From NCBI RefSeq assembly GCF_024124825.1, contig NZ_JAMXSS010000002.1, positions 930,001 through 994,000 of the forward strand: DNA of 64,000 bases. Reading direction: 5' to 3'. The stretch is from Arthrobacter sp. H16F315 (GTDB lineage: Bacteria; Actinomycetota; Actinomycetes; Actinomycetales; Micrococcaceae). The notes under the pieces were generated by a model that worked only from the letters and a program-made list of their open reading frames with translations, ran no database searches and was not told the origin of the DNA. The number at the start of each line of letters is the position of its first letter. Within the stretch, counting starts at the first letter, position 1. Below, piece by piece: positions 9,052 to 18,119 of this stretch. The position numbers were made by a program, and so were the translations under genes.

Positions 9052-9075
9052 GGCCCCGGTAGGACCGGTGGGGCC
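9052..9075. terminator. GC-rich hairpin between convergent EPS genes
   Basis: GGCCCCGGT at 9052-9060 can pair with the ACCGG and GGGCC parts of 9064-9075, with a two-base bulge, in the 45-bp gap between the convergent chain-length and glycosyltransferase genes. The position fits a bidirectional terminator, but the stem is imperfect. Confidence 0.4.
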
Positions 9076-9078
9076 GGC

Positions 9079-10303
9079 TTATGTGGCGTGCAGGTCTCCC
9101 CCGCACGCCGATTCAATACTGTCCGCCACCATCGCCTGGGTGTGGTCCCAGCCCTGCCGGACCCCGGGCGCAGCTTTCCACTCCGGACCTGCGACCAGCA
9201 AAGAGAGTGCGCCGGCCAGGGCCGCCGGGGTTGGCCGGGCCCAGACGGCACCGGTGCCGGGAAGATCGGCCCGTGCCATGGCGGAGTCATTCAGGACGGG
9301 CCTGCAGCCGGCAGCCAGGAGTTCTTCGGCAGCCAAGGAGATATTCGTAAACGACATCACCAGACCGGCTTTGGTGCGGTTGTAGAGTTCATTCAGTTCA
9401 ACTGGCAGAAGATTCCCATGACTCGTGACAGGAATACGCCAGTTCGCCACGCGGTCGCCATAGACATGGATCTCCACCTCCGGGTGCATATGGTGGAAGA
9501 GTTCCAGCGCCAACTTGCCGAGAACGTATCCCCTGCGGTCGGTGTTCCGCTTGGCGTAAAAAAACCACGCCGCTTCGCGGCCGGCCGCGGGCATCCTCCA
9601 GGATCCGGTACACCCCCGTATCGCAGCCAAACGGGACCGTCAACGCCGGCACGATGCCTGATTCTTGCTGAAGCTGCGCGGCTACCATGTCGCCGAGCGC
9701 AATCAACTCGAGGCCCAGGTGGTAGGACATTTCTGCGAGGGTGTACAGCGAACCGCGAGGATAGAAATAGGGTTCGTAGTCCTGTACAAGGTAGAAGAGG
9801 TGGATCGGGCCCCGCACCCGGGACGCCACCACGTGGGCCGTCTGCCAGGAACTGGCCACAACGGCGTCGACCCCGTCGATGCTGGGTGTAGCTGACCTGA
9901 TGGCTGCTTTCATCCCGGGCCAGCACCGCCGAATAACTTCCTCATGGCGAGTGACGTCGTCGGCGTTAACGTCATAAAGGAACAGGGTGCAGCTGTGTCC
10001 GCGGCGCTCCAATCCTTCGACCATGCGGAACAGGGTTGTGTGCCCGCCGGATCCGGCCCCGGGCGGTGTGCAGACCCAGCCGATTTCAAGGGCGCCGTCC
10101 CGGACGGGATAGGGGGAAGGAACCCGGCGAGTTTCCGGATCCGTAATGTCCTCTGTCCGGAGGGGGAAATCCAGCTCGGCCCACCCCAGCCGGTCACCGG
10201 CCTTCTGGGCGATCTTCCGTGTTCCGCGGCGAAAAACTTCGCCGGGGCCGTCCCGCTTCAGCCGGGTGGCCAGCTGGGCCAGCCGCCCTGTGGGCCGCAT
10301 CAT
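9079..10303 (-). pseudogene. WsaF-type glycosyltransferase, frameshifted at a run of seven A
   Basis: Read from 10303 leftward, one frame gives an N-terminal half (GALEIGWVCTPPGAGSGGHT, SSWQTAHVVASRVRGPIHLF, FYLVQDYEPYFYPRGS) typical of WsaF-like rhamnosyltransferases. The C-terminal half (AKRNTDRRGYVLGKLALELF, LVMSFTNISLAAEELLAAGC) is in another frame. The frames join naturally at the A7 run at 9558-9564 (T7 on the coding strand): removing one base gives SGVVFYAKRNTDRRGY and one product of about 407 residues. As written, the first frame stays open to 9398 but encodes unrelated sequence. It is the last gene of a five-gene coupled operon (TGATG overlap upstream). It could be a real frameshift, a slippage-tolerant gene or a sequencing error. 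Confidence 0.82.
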
Positions 10304-11208
10304 CAGCCCTGCTCCCGTTCGCCGGCAAGTGTCCCCCGGACGTGTGCAACGGCTTGGCGGCGGTGGTGGAGCCTGGTTCCCGACTTGGCCGAAATCATGA
10401 TTGCAAGATCGTCGGAGCTGACCGCTGCCAGCAATTCAGCCAGTCCGGCAGGATTCAAGGGGCGCTCTTCCGAGTAGACGACGCTTTTCATACGCGAGGT
10501 CGTTGACTCCGCACCTCCGAGCACCTCGTCCACATACACTCCGTAGAGGATCATTTCGGAGAAGCGGAGTTGACTGCCGATTGCAGTGGTCCAGGTCAGA
10601 CCCGTGTTTTCTTCCACTGCGGACAACAGGTCCCGGACGATTCCGGGGTTCCAGAGGCACGGCCAGCTGATGTAGTCCGGGAGGTTTTCGGCCGGCGGCG
10701 GTGCCAGTCCCAAGAGTGACCGGGAAGTTTCGTGCCAGGTGCGGTGCAGTGGCAGCCCGGCGTGGACCGCCCCGGGGTTGCGGTACATTGCGGGCCTCCC
10801 GTTCACCATAAAGGACTCCAGGGACGTCCTGCGGATGAGCACCATGTCGGAATCCACCAGCAGCACTCCCCGGGTGGTGAAGGAGGCGGCCGCGGACAAT
10901 TTGACCAGTTGCTGGGCGATCCAGCCGCGCACTGGTGGCCAGGGGCGCAGGGCGTTCACCCAGGCGTTGGCGCCCGGTATCTTGACCAGGCGGCGCGGCA
11001 GGAACTCACCGACATCGTGGACAAACGTCCGGCCCCCTTCCATGCTGCTGAAGAGCTTCCGGTCCCCGCGCGGGACAACGATGTGGTGTTCGACGTCGTC
11101 GGTCAACTCCATTACGGACCGGTTCAGGTCAGCGCACAACTCCGCGTCGGGTCCGTAGCTGGGGGTCAGGACGGTCAGCTCGGCTTTGGCGGCGTCCTCA
11201 ACAGTCAT
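10303..11208 (-). CDS. DUF6492-like putative glycosyltransferase
   Basis: 301 residues from the ATG at 11208 (MTVEDAAKAELTVLTPSYGP); the start overlaps the upstream stop as TGATG, which decides it over longer openings. The N-terminal pattern TVLTPSYGPD...DLNRSV, the VDSDMVLIR segment (a DxD-like motif) and the late LPDYISWPCLWNP stretch resemble the DUF6492 family found in polysaccharide loci. It is probably a GT-A-fold nucleotide-sugar enzyme, soluble or membrane-associated. The fourth gene of the coupled operon, it ends in a TGATG overlap with the frameshifted glycosyltransferase. Function is inferred from context. Confidence 0.7.
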   Translation of the reverse strand: MTVEDAAKAELTVLTPSYGPDAELCADLNRSVMELTDDVEHHIVVPRGDRKLFSSMEGGRTFVHDVGEFLPRRLVKIPGANAWVNALRPWPPVRGWIAQQLVKLSAAASFTTRGVLLVDSDMVLIRRTSLESFMVNGRPAMYRNPGAVHAGLPLHRTWHETSRSLLGLAPPPAENLPDYISWPCLWNPGIVRDLLSAVEENTGLTWTTAIGSQLRFSEMILYGVYVDEVLGGAESTTSRMKSVVYSEERPLNPAGLAELLAAVSSDDLAIMISAKSGTRLHHRRQAVAHVRGTLAGEREQG

Positions 11209-12299
11209 CAGTACACTCCAGTCCTGTGCCAGCGCCGCCACTGGAGTTCGGATCTCAATCGCGCCGCCATGCGCCGGGCCAGTGCGGCAGCGGTGAATCG
11301 CGCGGACCGGGAAGTCTGGCCCGGGCGCAGCGCCAGACGAGTCCATGCGGGGGTGCCAACCACTCCGGGGGCCAGTTCCCGGGCGAGCTCACGGCTGGAC
11401 CGGAACAGATCTGTCTGTCCGGCGCCTCGGTCGAGTTCGCGTCGAGCGGTCTTCAGGGCTTCCTCGACCAGCGCCCGGGTGGCGCACCGCCGCAGCTCGC
11501 CGGCTTCGGCGATCGAGCCGGCAGGGCCGGCAAAAAGTACGTCGAATGCTTCCCGTCGCTCCTGCAGATCCACGAGGACGTTGACCTCGCGGGCGGAGAG
11601 GCTTTCGCTGTGCTCGCGATGCCAGGCCTGGTCGGCCCCGTGAATGTAGGCGACGTCAGCGAAGGCGGAGAGGCGGAACCAGAGCTCCATGTCATGGGTG
11701 TGCCGGAGCGGTGCCTGGTAGCCGATTTCTTCCAGTACCGACCGGCGCATCAGGACCTCGGGCGAGGTGATGACGTTGATGCCGCTGCGGCAGCGGTCAG
11801 TCAGCCACTCCCGGCCGGGCCAGATGGTCCAGGCGGATGCGAGTAGCCGGGGCGGCGGGAGAACATTGGTGGAGAAGTGGATGGGGTGTCCGTAGACCAG
11901 CCCTACCGAGGGGTAAGCGCGGGCCACCCGAGTGGAACGGCCAAGTGATCCAGGGGTCAGCATGTCGTCAGCATCGAGCCGCACGAGGAACTCGCCTCGT
12001 GCGGCTTTGGCACCATGGTTGAATGTTTCGACGACGCCACGGTTGGTGTTGTGGGTCAACACCCGGACGTTGCCATGTTCGGCGGACAGCAGTTCCGCCA
12101 CGTCGCGGCTGTCATCCGTCGAAGCGTCATCGACGATGATCACGTCAACGGTGACGTCGTCCTGGCTGACGGCGCTGAGCACCGCGGCACGAAGGAATCG
12201 GCCGTAGTTGTAGCAGGAAATGACCACTGTGACAGTAGCCGGGCCGTCGGCCGCCGGCGAGGGGCGGGTTCTGATCTTCTTGCTGATCGTTGCCGTCAC
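11208..12299 (-). CDS. GT2-family glycosyltransferase
   Basis: 363 residues. The GT-A domain begins VTVVISCYNYGRFLRAAVLS and contains VDVIIVDDASTDDS and FLVRLDADDMLTPGSL, the acidic metal- and nucleotide-binding motifs of GT2 enzymes. GTG at 12299 is the start: it overlaps the flippase stop by four bases (GTGA) and family similarity starts about 20 residues later. A longer frame upstream overlaps the flippase gene and is not believed. The enzyme would transfer a sugar to the growing repeat unit on the cytoplasmic side. Specificity is unknown. Confidence 0.9.
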   Translation of the reverse strand: MTATISKKIRTRPSPAADGPATVTVVISCYNYGRFLRAAVLSAVSQDDVTVDVIIVDDASTDDSRDVAELLSAEHGNVRVLTHNTNRGVVETFNHGAKAARGEFLVRLDADDMLTPGSLGRSTRVARAYPSVGLVYGHPIHFSTNVLPPPRLLASAWTIWPGREWLTDRCRSGINVITSPEVLMRRSVLEEIGYQAPLRHTHDMELWFRLSAFADVAYIHGADQAWHREHSESLSAREVNVLVDLQERREAFDVLFAGPAGSIAEAGELRRCATRALVEEALKTARRELDRGAGQTDLFRSSRELARELAPGVVGTPAWTRLALRPGQTSRSARFTAAALARRMAARLRSELQWRRWHRTGVY

Positions 12300-13792
12300 A
12301 GTGGTCCCGCAGCCGTCGTCGTCTCCGGTGCGGGCGCCGGAGACGGGGCCGCGCCGGCGTCGGCCGGCATCCAGCCCCTGAGGTCGCGGATCTGCTGCCG
12401 AAACCAGCGGCCCAGCAGAAGTGAGTAGACGGCCGTGCCGGTCAACCCCCCGGCGAGTAGTCCCGTGAGTGGTGTGGGGGCCCAGCCGAGGGCTGCCATA
12501 GCGGCACCACCCGCCGGAACAGCAGCCGCCAGGGGTGGCCACAGGCGGGCGGCCACGGCCCGGACATCGGCCCCGCTGCGGCGAAGGGCCACGGCATAGG
12601 CGGGACACACCACGACGGCGGCCGTCGCCAAGTGCGCGATCGCCACGCCGGGGGTTCCTCCGGCCTGAATGCCGAACAGGACAGCAGGGATAAGGGCAGC
12701 GATCCAAAGGATCTGCACAACGAGCACCGGTCTTGAGGCGCCTCTGGCCAGTAGATACGACGCGGCCAGGTCGAACAGGGTGCGCAGGGCTCCGAAGAGC
12801 CCGAGCCAGGCAAGGATTGGGACAGCGGACAGCCAGACGGTCCCGTAGACCAGTTCAATGACCGGTTGCGCCAGTACCGCCAGCATAAGCCCGGCCAGCA
12901 GGGACACTGCCCAGGTTGGACCCAGGACCGCAGCGAAACTCTTGTCGGTATTCCCTCGGGCCAATCTGGCAAACGCAGGTATGGAGATGGAGCGCACAAC
13001 TTGGCCCAGCGCACTCATCGGCCAGTTGGAGACGTTGAATGCCAGGAAGTAGAAGCCAAGTGCCACGGGGCCGGCAAGACGGGAGATTGCTACGTTGTCG
13101 ACGTTCAAGAGCACCCAGGAGAGCATGTTGGCGCCGGCAACGGGGAGCCCAAACGCCAGCACTTCCGGTGCCACGGACCGGTCGAATCCGAACCGGACCT
13201 TTTCTCCGGCGAGGACGAACTGCAAGACCAAGGCGACACTTTGGGAGACAAGCCGCCCGACGGCAAGACCCATTACGCCCCAGCCGGCCAGAATCAGGAT
13301 GATCGTTAAGGCGGTGCCGATAACGAAGTCCGAGACCGCAATTCCGAACAGTTCTTTCTGCGCGAACCGGCGTTGCAGTGCGGCGTAGGGCACCACTCCG
13401 GCCCCCGCCAGCAACAACGAGACTGCCATGACCGAGATCACCGGACCGGAGTCCGGGCTGCCAAGCAATTCGGCTACGCCCTGGCCCGAAAGAGCCATGG
13501 TCACGGCCAGCAATGCTCCCGAAGCAATTCCGAGACTGGCTACCGTTGGCGCTTTCCGTGCGGGCTCCGCCGAGCGGATCAGATCCGCGCTCATGCCCAA
13601 ATCGGCGAGGGTCATAAGGATGGCCTGTACGGTTAATGCGATGGCAAACGCGCCGAACTGTTCGGGCGCCAGCAACCGAGCCAACACGATTCCAACGGCA
13701 AAACTGCCCAGCCGCAGCACGAGGCTGTTGACGCTGCTCCACGCGAGCCCGCGGCCGATTTGCGGCCCAAGTCCGGGCTGTGCGGCCCTCAT
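12296..13792 (-). CDS. Polysaccharide flippase, Wzx/MOP superfamily
   Basis: 498 residues with about 12-14 membrane segments. The N-terminal stretch GLAWSSVNSLVLRLGSFAVG followed by LARLLAPEQFGAFA is the standard start of RfbX/Wzx-type oligosaccharide translocases. It would flip undecaprenyl-linked repeat units across the membrane. The ATG at 13792 overlaps the preceding stop (ATGA), and its own end overlaps the GT2 start (GTGA). The C-terminal tail is Pro/Ala-rich. The gene supplies the flippase missing from the second EPS locus at 40-50 kb. Confidence 0.9.
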   Translation of the reverse strand: MRAAQPGLGPQIGRGLAWSSVNSLVLRLGSFAVGIVLARLLAPEQFGAFAIALTVQAILMTLADLGMSADLIRSAEPARKAPTVASLGIASGALLAVTMALSGQGVAELLGSPDSGPVISVMAVSLLLAGAGVVPYAALQRRFAQKELFGIAVSDFVIGTALTIILILAGWGVMGLAVGRLVSQSVALVLQFVLAGEKVRFGFDRSVAPEVLAFGLPVAGANMLSWVLLNVDNVAISRLAGPVALGFYFLAFNVSNWPMSALGQVVRSISIPAFARLARGNTDKSFAAVLGPTWAVSLLAGLMLAVLAQPVIELVYGTVWLSAVPILAWLGLFGALRTLFDLAASYLLARGASRPVLVVQILWIAALIPAVLFGIQAGGTPGVAIAHLATAAVVVCPAYAVALRRSGADVRAVAARLWPPLAAAVPAGGAAMAALGWAPTPLTGLLAGGLTGTAVYSLLLGRWFRQQIRDLRGWMPADAGAAPSPAPAPETTTAAGPL

Positions 13793-15027
13793 GCCGGTGA
13801 CCTGCGGGGGCTGAGGGGCGGTTTGGGCTGCCTGAAATTCATCACCGCACGGAATTTCGCCACCCCATAGCCGGTCCGGACCACGGAGCTGTTGAGCCGG
13901 GCCCCCGGCGGTGCCAGCAGCAGGCGACGGTAGGTGGCTTCAAGCTTCCGTGCCGCTTGATCGAGGCCGAATCTTTGTTCAACCAGTGCGCGGCCGAAGG
14001 CTCCGAGCTCCGAACGCAACTGCTCGTTGTCCAAGAGGGGGGCGAGAATCTGCGTCAAGTCCGCCCCGCCGCCACCGCCGTGGCCGAACCATCCGTCCTG
14101 CAGGAACCGGGGTGCCGTCTCCGGGCTGGCGAGTTTCCAGAAACCCCTTGTCCCCTGCACGATAAGGGGTTTGGCATACGCCATTCCGCGCAACGCTGAG
14201 CTTCCCATCCCAAGAACCACATCCGCCGCGTCGTAGAGCGGCCGGGGGTCGCCGACGTTGCCCAAAACCCGAACCACTTCCCGGCCGCGCCGGCGGTTGA
14301 CCGCCAGGGCTGCCGCAGCTACGTCAGCCAGGCCTTCGCCGTCGCCGGCGATCAGCAAGGTCACCGGCCGGCTTTCGGACAAATTGTCCATAACCCGGAT
14401 GGCCGCCTCAACGCCCTGCAATTTTTCCAGGTCCGTTGTCAGCCGGCCAACGACGCTGACGACCAGCTGATCCGGCGGGATATGGAGCCGGCGCCGGGCA
14501 TTAGGGACGACGGACGGTTTGTTCTGGGCAGTGTCGACCGGAGGCTCCATGAGCTGAACGTGGGAGCGCCGGAGATTCTGCTGGACGGCGAGGGCATGTG
14601 TGCCGACAATCAGGGGAAAGTGCCGCGGCAGGAAGTCCGGGACGTCCATCGAGAGCACAGTCATAACCGCCGGGGTTCCGAAGCGCAGGCCGGGCCCGAA
14701 GGCTGTATCGATACTGGGCGCCCACTCATAGGGGTGGACAACCTCAATACCCCGTGACCGCACTGTCGTTGTCAGCTTTCGAATGGTCGCGGGATCCACG
14801 GCGAATCTGCGCCGCGGCGCTTCGACGTACTCGAGGTTCAGCATCCTCACCTTCTCGACCAGTACGCCGGAGGTGGCGAAGACCGTCACGTTATGTCCCA
14901 GATCGCGCACTGCACCCGCAAGCTCAAGTGCGTTGATCTGGCTGCCACCCATGGCCAACTCATGGGGATAGACAAGAATCCGCATGGCGGGGGTGAGGTC
15001 TTGCTCGCTGCGGCACACTTCAGGCAT
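13789..15027 (-). CDS. GT4-family glycosyltransferase, first gene of the coupled EPS operon
   Basis: About 412 residues with a GT-B fold. The N-terminal domain has MRILVYPHELAMGGSQINAL with the glycine-rich MGGSQ loop; the C-terminal domain has VVSVVGRLTTDLEKLQGVEA and LIAGDGEGL. ATG 15027 is used, but ATG 14985 (MRILVYPH) matches the usual family start better in protein terms and a TTG at 15045 is also open; no strong ribosome site decides. The UDP/GDP-binding acidic motif is weaker than usual (GMGSSALRGMAYAKPLIVQG). It heads a five-gene chain in which every junction overlaps by 1-4 bases. Confidence 0.85.
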   Translation of the reverse strand: MPEVCRSEQDLTPAMRILVYPHELAMGGSQINALELAGAVRDLGHNVTVFATSGVLVEKVRMLNLEYVEAPRRRFAVDPATIRKLTTTVRSRGIEVVHPYEWAPSIDTAFGPGLRFGTPAVMTVLSMDVPDFLPRHFPLIVGTHALAVQQNLRRSHVQLMEPPVDTAQNKPSVVPNARRRLHIPPDQLVVSVVGRLTTDLEKLQGVEAAIRVMDNLSESRPVTLLIAGDGEGLADVAAAALAVNRRRGREVVRVLGNVGDPRPLYDAADVVLGMGSSALRGMAYAKPLIVQGTRGFWKLASPETAPRFLQDGWFGHGGGGGADLTQILAPLLDNEQLRSELGAFGRALVEQRFGLDQAARKLEATYRRLLLAPPGARLNSSVVRTGYGVAKFRAVMNFRQPKPPLSPRRSPA

Positions 15028-15319
15028 GCGGTCCCCGTCCGTCAAAAATGCGACCGTTCGCTGGCACTCACACGCTCGGCACTCGCACTACAGCCCCACC
15101 GGAATTGCCCGCGGCAAATTCAGGGCTGCAGCTAGCCGCCTAGCTACCCTGTCGTGGAGGGATCGTCCCGATGGTGATACTCACAGCCAATATATCCGTC
15201 GCCCTGCCGGGTGGATAGGCTGTCCGGATAGTCGAGTAGGGCTGCTATCGAAGTCGAGTAGTCTCGGCGTCCTGTACTCGTTTTTCTACCCTGCAGGACC
15301 AGCCTCCGGGCCGCCACCC
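15028..15319. promoter_or_regulatory. Upstream region of the leftward EPS operon, with direct repeat
   Basis: This 292-bp gap must hold the promoter for the leftward EPS operon. The 9-mer GTCGAGTAG occurs at 15231-15239 and again at 15253-15261, 22 bp apart (two helical turns), a spacing suited to a bound dimeric regulator. No regulator is identified. Confidence 0.35.
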
Positions 15320-16000
15320 TCAGGCCAGGCTGATCACGAGGTTGATGGTCGTGGCCAGGATGACGGTGCCAAAGACGTAGGACAGCAGGCTGTGCTTGAG
15401 CGCTTCGGTCCGGATGCGGTGGTTCTTCAGGGCAGTGTCCGAGACCTGGTAAGTCATGCCCAGGCTTGTGGCGAGGTACGCGAAGTCGGTGTATTGCGGG
15501 TTGCGTTCCTGATTGAAGTCGATACCGCCAACGGCCGCCCCGGCCTTCCCGTCAGGGTGGTAATACAGCTCGGCGTACCGCAGCGTGAACAGCGTCTGCA
15601 CCAAGAGCCAGGAAAGGGCCACCGACGCCAGCGCCAGAAGGCCGCCGGCGAAGCGGGATCCGCCGCCGCTGGTATGGGAATCAACGACGACGGCGGCCAC
15701 CGCGCCGAGGCTGGCGACGTTAGCGGCCAGAATCAGCAGGTCAGTGGTGCTCCGGGCCGGATCCTCCGCGGTCGCGTGCGCGCGCGTTTCGTCCGGGTCG
15801 AAACGGCCGATCACCAGCCAGACCCACACAACATAGGTTAGTGAGGCGCTGCCCCAGCCGACCGCCGGGGCCTCCACCCAGTACCCGGACAGTCCGGTCG
15901 CCGTGGCCCCGAGTACTCCGGCGAGCAGCATCACCGCCAGCCGCAGCCGGCCGCGCCGGACCGGACGGGAGTGGCCGCGGACAAGGGAACCGGTGTTCAT
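15320..16000 (-). CDS. DUF1345 membrane protein
   Basis: 226 residues with about five membrane segments. The layout fits DUF1345: GRFDPDETRAHATAEDPARS after the second segment, then a segment containing LLVQTLFTLRYAELYY, the acidic loop GGIDFNQERNPQYTDFAYLA, and a terminal segment. ATG 16000 is used because the 10 extra residues from 16030 lack character and CGGGGA precedes the ATG. The family has no established function. It stands alone between the EPS operon and the rpsF operon, divergent from rpsF. Confidence 0.75.
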   Translation of the reverse strand: MNTGSLVRGHSRPVRRGRLRLAVMLLAGVLGATATGLSGYWVEAPAVGWGSASLTYVVWVWLVIGRFDPDETRAHATAEDPARSTTDLLILAANVASLGAVAAVVVDSHTSGGGSRFAGGLLALASVALSWLLVQTLFTLRYAELYYHPDGKAGAAVGGIDFNQERNPQYTDFAYLATSLGMTYQVSDTALKNHRIRTEALKHSLLSYVFGTVILATTINLVISLA

Positions 16001-16134
16001 TCCCCGATCATGGCACAGGGTTGTCCACATAGCTTCCGGACCGATCTCCGGGCCTTGCCGGTTGGGCCTACGTTGGACAGGGATGGAATCGCGGAATCCT
16101 GTCCCGATGCACTAAGCTATTGAAGTCTGTGCTG

Positions 16135-16230
16135 CGCCCTGCCCCCGTCCCCGGGGGTGTTGCAGGCACACGGCACCGCAAATGAACCTCCTGTTACGGA
16201 AATGCCGTAACCGCTTAGCCCAAAGGAGGT
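16135..16230 (+). promoter_or_regulatory. rpsF leader with two hairpins and a consensus Shine-Dalgarno
   Basis: The leader holds CCCCCGTCCCCGGGGG, a short GC hairpin, then TTACGG-AAATG-CCGTAA at 16194-16210, a perfect 6-bp stem, then AAAGGAGGT at 16222-16230. In many bacteria the rpsF leader binds the S6:S18 complex for feedback control. Whether these hairpins form that motif was not established here. Confidence 0.4.
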
Positions 16231-16240
16231 GGGTTCACAT

Positions 16241-16546
16241 ATGCGTCCTTACGAATTGATGGTAATCATCGACCCCGAGGTCGAAGAGCGTACCGTTGAG
16301 CCAACGCTTCAGAAGTTCCTGAACGTCATCACGACCGATGGTGGAACCATCGAAAAGGTTGACATCTGGGGCCGTCGTCGCCTGGCTTATGAAATCCAGA
16401 AGAAGTCTGAAGGTATCTACGCCGTGGTGAACTTCACCGCTGAGCCGGGTACCGCCAAGGAACTTGATCGCCAGCTGAGCCTCAACGAGACCATCATGCG
16501 CACCAAGATCACCCGCCCCGAAGTGCAGAAGGTTGTTGCTGAGTAA
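16241..16546 (+). CDS. rpsF: 30S ribosomal protein S6
   Basis: 101 residues, normal for S6: [17 protein letters not shown] start, [19 protein letters not shown] core with the conserved Arg/Tyr residues that contact S18 and 16S rRNA. AAAGGAGGT ends 10 bases before the ATG; an upstream in-frame start at 16229 would bury this site and is rejected. First gene of the rpsF-ssb-rpsR-rplI operon. S6 sits on the small-subunit platform next to S18, whose gene lies two genes on. Confidence 0.97.
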   Translation: MRPYELMVIIDPEVEERTVEPTLQKFLNVITTDGGTIEKVDIWGRRRLAYEIQKKSEGIYAVVNFTAEPGTAKELDRQLSLNETIMRTKITRPEVQKVVAE

Positions 16547-16601
16547 TTTCAGCGTCCACTTTTCACTCTTCATCCCGCAGGAACGAACAAGGAGGCAGTA
16601 G

Positions 16602-17192
16602 ATGGCAGGCGAAACCACTATTACGGTCATCGGTAATCTCACCAGTGACCCCGAACTGAGATTCACACCGTCAGGTTCGGCCGTAGCGAATTTCACCATC
16701 GCTTCTACTCCCCGCACCTTCGACCGCCAGTCCAATGAGTGGAAGGACGGGGAAACCCTGTTCCTCCGCGCATCGGTATGGCGTGAAGCAGCCGAAAATG
16801 TCGCCGAATCCCTGACCAAGGGGATGCGCGTCATCGTTTCCGGTCGTCTGAAGAGCCGTTCCTACGAAACCAAAGAAGGCGAGAAGCGCACCGTTATCGA
16901 ACTTGAGGTCGATGAAATCGGCCCCAGCCTGCGCTACGCCAACGCCAAGGTCAACCGTACCCAGCGCTCCGGCGGTGGTGGTGCCGGCAACGGTGCCCAG
17001 GGTGGTTTTGGCGGCGGCAACAGCAGTGGCGGCTTCGGTGGCGGCTCTGGTGGAAACCAGGGCGGCGGCAACGCAGGCGGAACCTGGGGCGGCAACCAGC
17101 CCGCACAGCAGGATGACCCCTGGGCTACGCCCGGGGTCAGCAATGCAGGCGGCGGCTGGGGCAACGGCCCGGATTCCGAACCTCCCTTCTAA
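16602..17192 (+). CDS. ssb: Single-stranded DNA-binding protein
   Basis: 196 residues. The OB-fold (residues 1-115) has [20 protein letters not shown] and the [20 protein letters not shown] stretch typical of SSB. It is followed by a long Gly/Asn-rich linker and the acidic tip DSEPPF, the tail that recruits replication and repair partners. It acts as a tetramer on single-stranded DNA. An AAGGAGG site precedes the ATG. The Gly-rich linker lengthens the protein compared with enterobacterial SSB, as usual for actinobacteria. Confidence 0.97.
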   Translation: MAGETTITVIGNLTSDPELRFTPSGSAVANFTIASTPRTFDRQSNEWKDGETLFLRASVWREAAENVAESLTKGMRVIVSGRLKSRSYETKEGEKRTVIELEVDEIGPSLRYANAKVNRTQRSGGGGAGNGAQGGFGGGNSSGGFGGGSGGNQGGGNAGGTWGGNQPAQQDDPWATPGVSNAGGGWGNGPDSEPPF

Positions 17193-17317
17193 ACAACATC
17201 TAAGGTTCGAGGACGGACACTGCCGGATGCCGCAAGGCGAACCGGTGATGTTCAACGTCGGATCACCACCATCCCGTGGATCAATATCCACGGGCTCCAT
17301 CGAATAGGAGCTCCACG

Positions 17318-17557
17318 ATGGCTAAGGCTGAACTCCGTAAGCCCAAACCAAAGTCCAACCCCTTGAAGGCCGCTGACATCACTGTCATCGACTACAAGGA
17401 CGTAGCATTGCTGCGCAAGTTCATCTCCGACCGCGGAAAGATCCGCGCCCGTCGCGTCACTGGCGTCACGGTGCAGGAACAGCGCAAGATCGCCCAGGCA
17501 ATCAAGAACGCCCGCGAAGTTGCTCTGCTGCCTTACTCCGGCGCTGGCCGCGGCTAA
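17318..17557 (+). CDS. rpsR: 30S ribosomal protein S18
   Basis: 79 residues: [41 protein letters not shown], ending [17 protein letters not shown], all S18 signatures. ATG 17318 follows ATAGGAG; the open frame back to 17276 is not used. No CXXC zinc site is present, so this is the cysteine-free form. It pairs with S6 in the ribosome and is co-transcribed with rpsF. Confidence 0.97.
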   Translation: MAKAELRKPKPKSNPLKAADITVIDYKDVALLRKFISDRGKIRARRVTGVTVQEQRKIAQAIKNAREVALLPYSGAGRG

Positions 17558-17574
17558 GGAAGGGATTAACTAAC

Positions 17575-18027
17575 ATGGCAAAGCTCATTCTGACCCACGA
17601 AGTAACCGGTCTCGGTGCTGCAGGCGATGTTGTCGAGGTCAAGGACGGTTACGCACGTAACTACCTGCTGCCCCGCAACTTCGCTCTGACCTGGTCCAAG
17701 GGTGGCGAGAAGCAGGTTGAGTCCATCAAGGCTGCCCGCGCCGCCCGCGAGCACGCTTCCCTGGAAGACGCTCAGAAGCAGGCCGCAGCACTCTCCGCCA
17801 AGCCGGTCAAGCTCGTTGTCAAGGCTGGCGAGACCGGACGACTGTTCGGCACCGTCAAGCAGGGCGACGTGGCCGACGCTGTTGAGGCCGCTGGCCTTGG
17901 CCGCATCGACAAGCGCAAGGTTGAACTGCCGACCCACATCAAGTCGGTCGGTTCCTACCAGGCCAACGTCCGTCTGCACAACGACGTTGCCGCTGTGATC
18001 GACCTCGACGTAGTCGCAGGCAAGTAG
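17575..18027 (+). CDS. rplI: 50S ribosomal protein L9
   Basis: 150 residues. The N-domain [20 protein letters not shown] with the Gly-rich [15 protein letters not shown] motif is followed by a long connecting helix (about 45-75) and the C-domain with [20 protein letters not shown] and [15 protein letters not shown]9 bridges the L1 stalk base outward on the ribosome. It is the last gene of the operon and is followed directly by a terminator hairpin. Confidence 0.97.
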   Translation: MAKLILTHEVTGLGAAGDVVEVKDGYARNYLLPRNFALTWSKGGEKQVESIKAARAAREHASLEDAQKQAAALSAKPVKLVVKAGETGRLFGTVKQGDVADAVEAAGLGRIDKRKVELPTHIKSVGSYQANVRLHNDVAAVIDLDVVAGK

Positions 18028-18058
18028 CCCTCACCGGCTCTGCAGTCCCGAACTACTG

Positions 18059-18109
18059 GAAGGCCTCCGCCTTCGGATTCCTTGTCGGAACCGGATGCGG
18101 GGGCCTTCT
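18059..18109 (+). terminator. Terminator of the rpsF-ssb-rpsR-rplI operon
   Basis: An 11-bp stem (18060-18070 with 18097-18107, one G-U pair) encloses a 26-base loop that itself contains a short GGATTCC/GGAACC hairpin. It lies 32 bases after the rplI stop and before the convergent DUF1801 gene, so it may serve both strands. Confidence 0.7.
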
Positions 18110-18119
18110 GCGTTAAGAT

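Noticed and set aside
9398..9630. Programmed ribosomal frameshift producing two functional products
   Set aside because: There is no evident stimulatory structure, and both halves are needed for one GT fold; treated as a frameshift or error at the A7 run, though slippage is not excluded.
11208..12707. N-terminal extension of the GT2 gene to 12707
   Set aside because: The extra 136 codons lie inside the flippase gene and encode Arg-rich shadow sequence; the GTG at 12299 with a GTGA overlap is the natural start.
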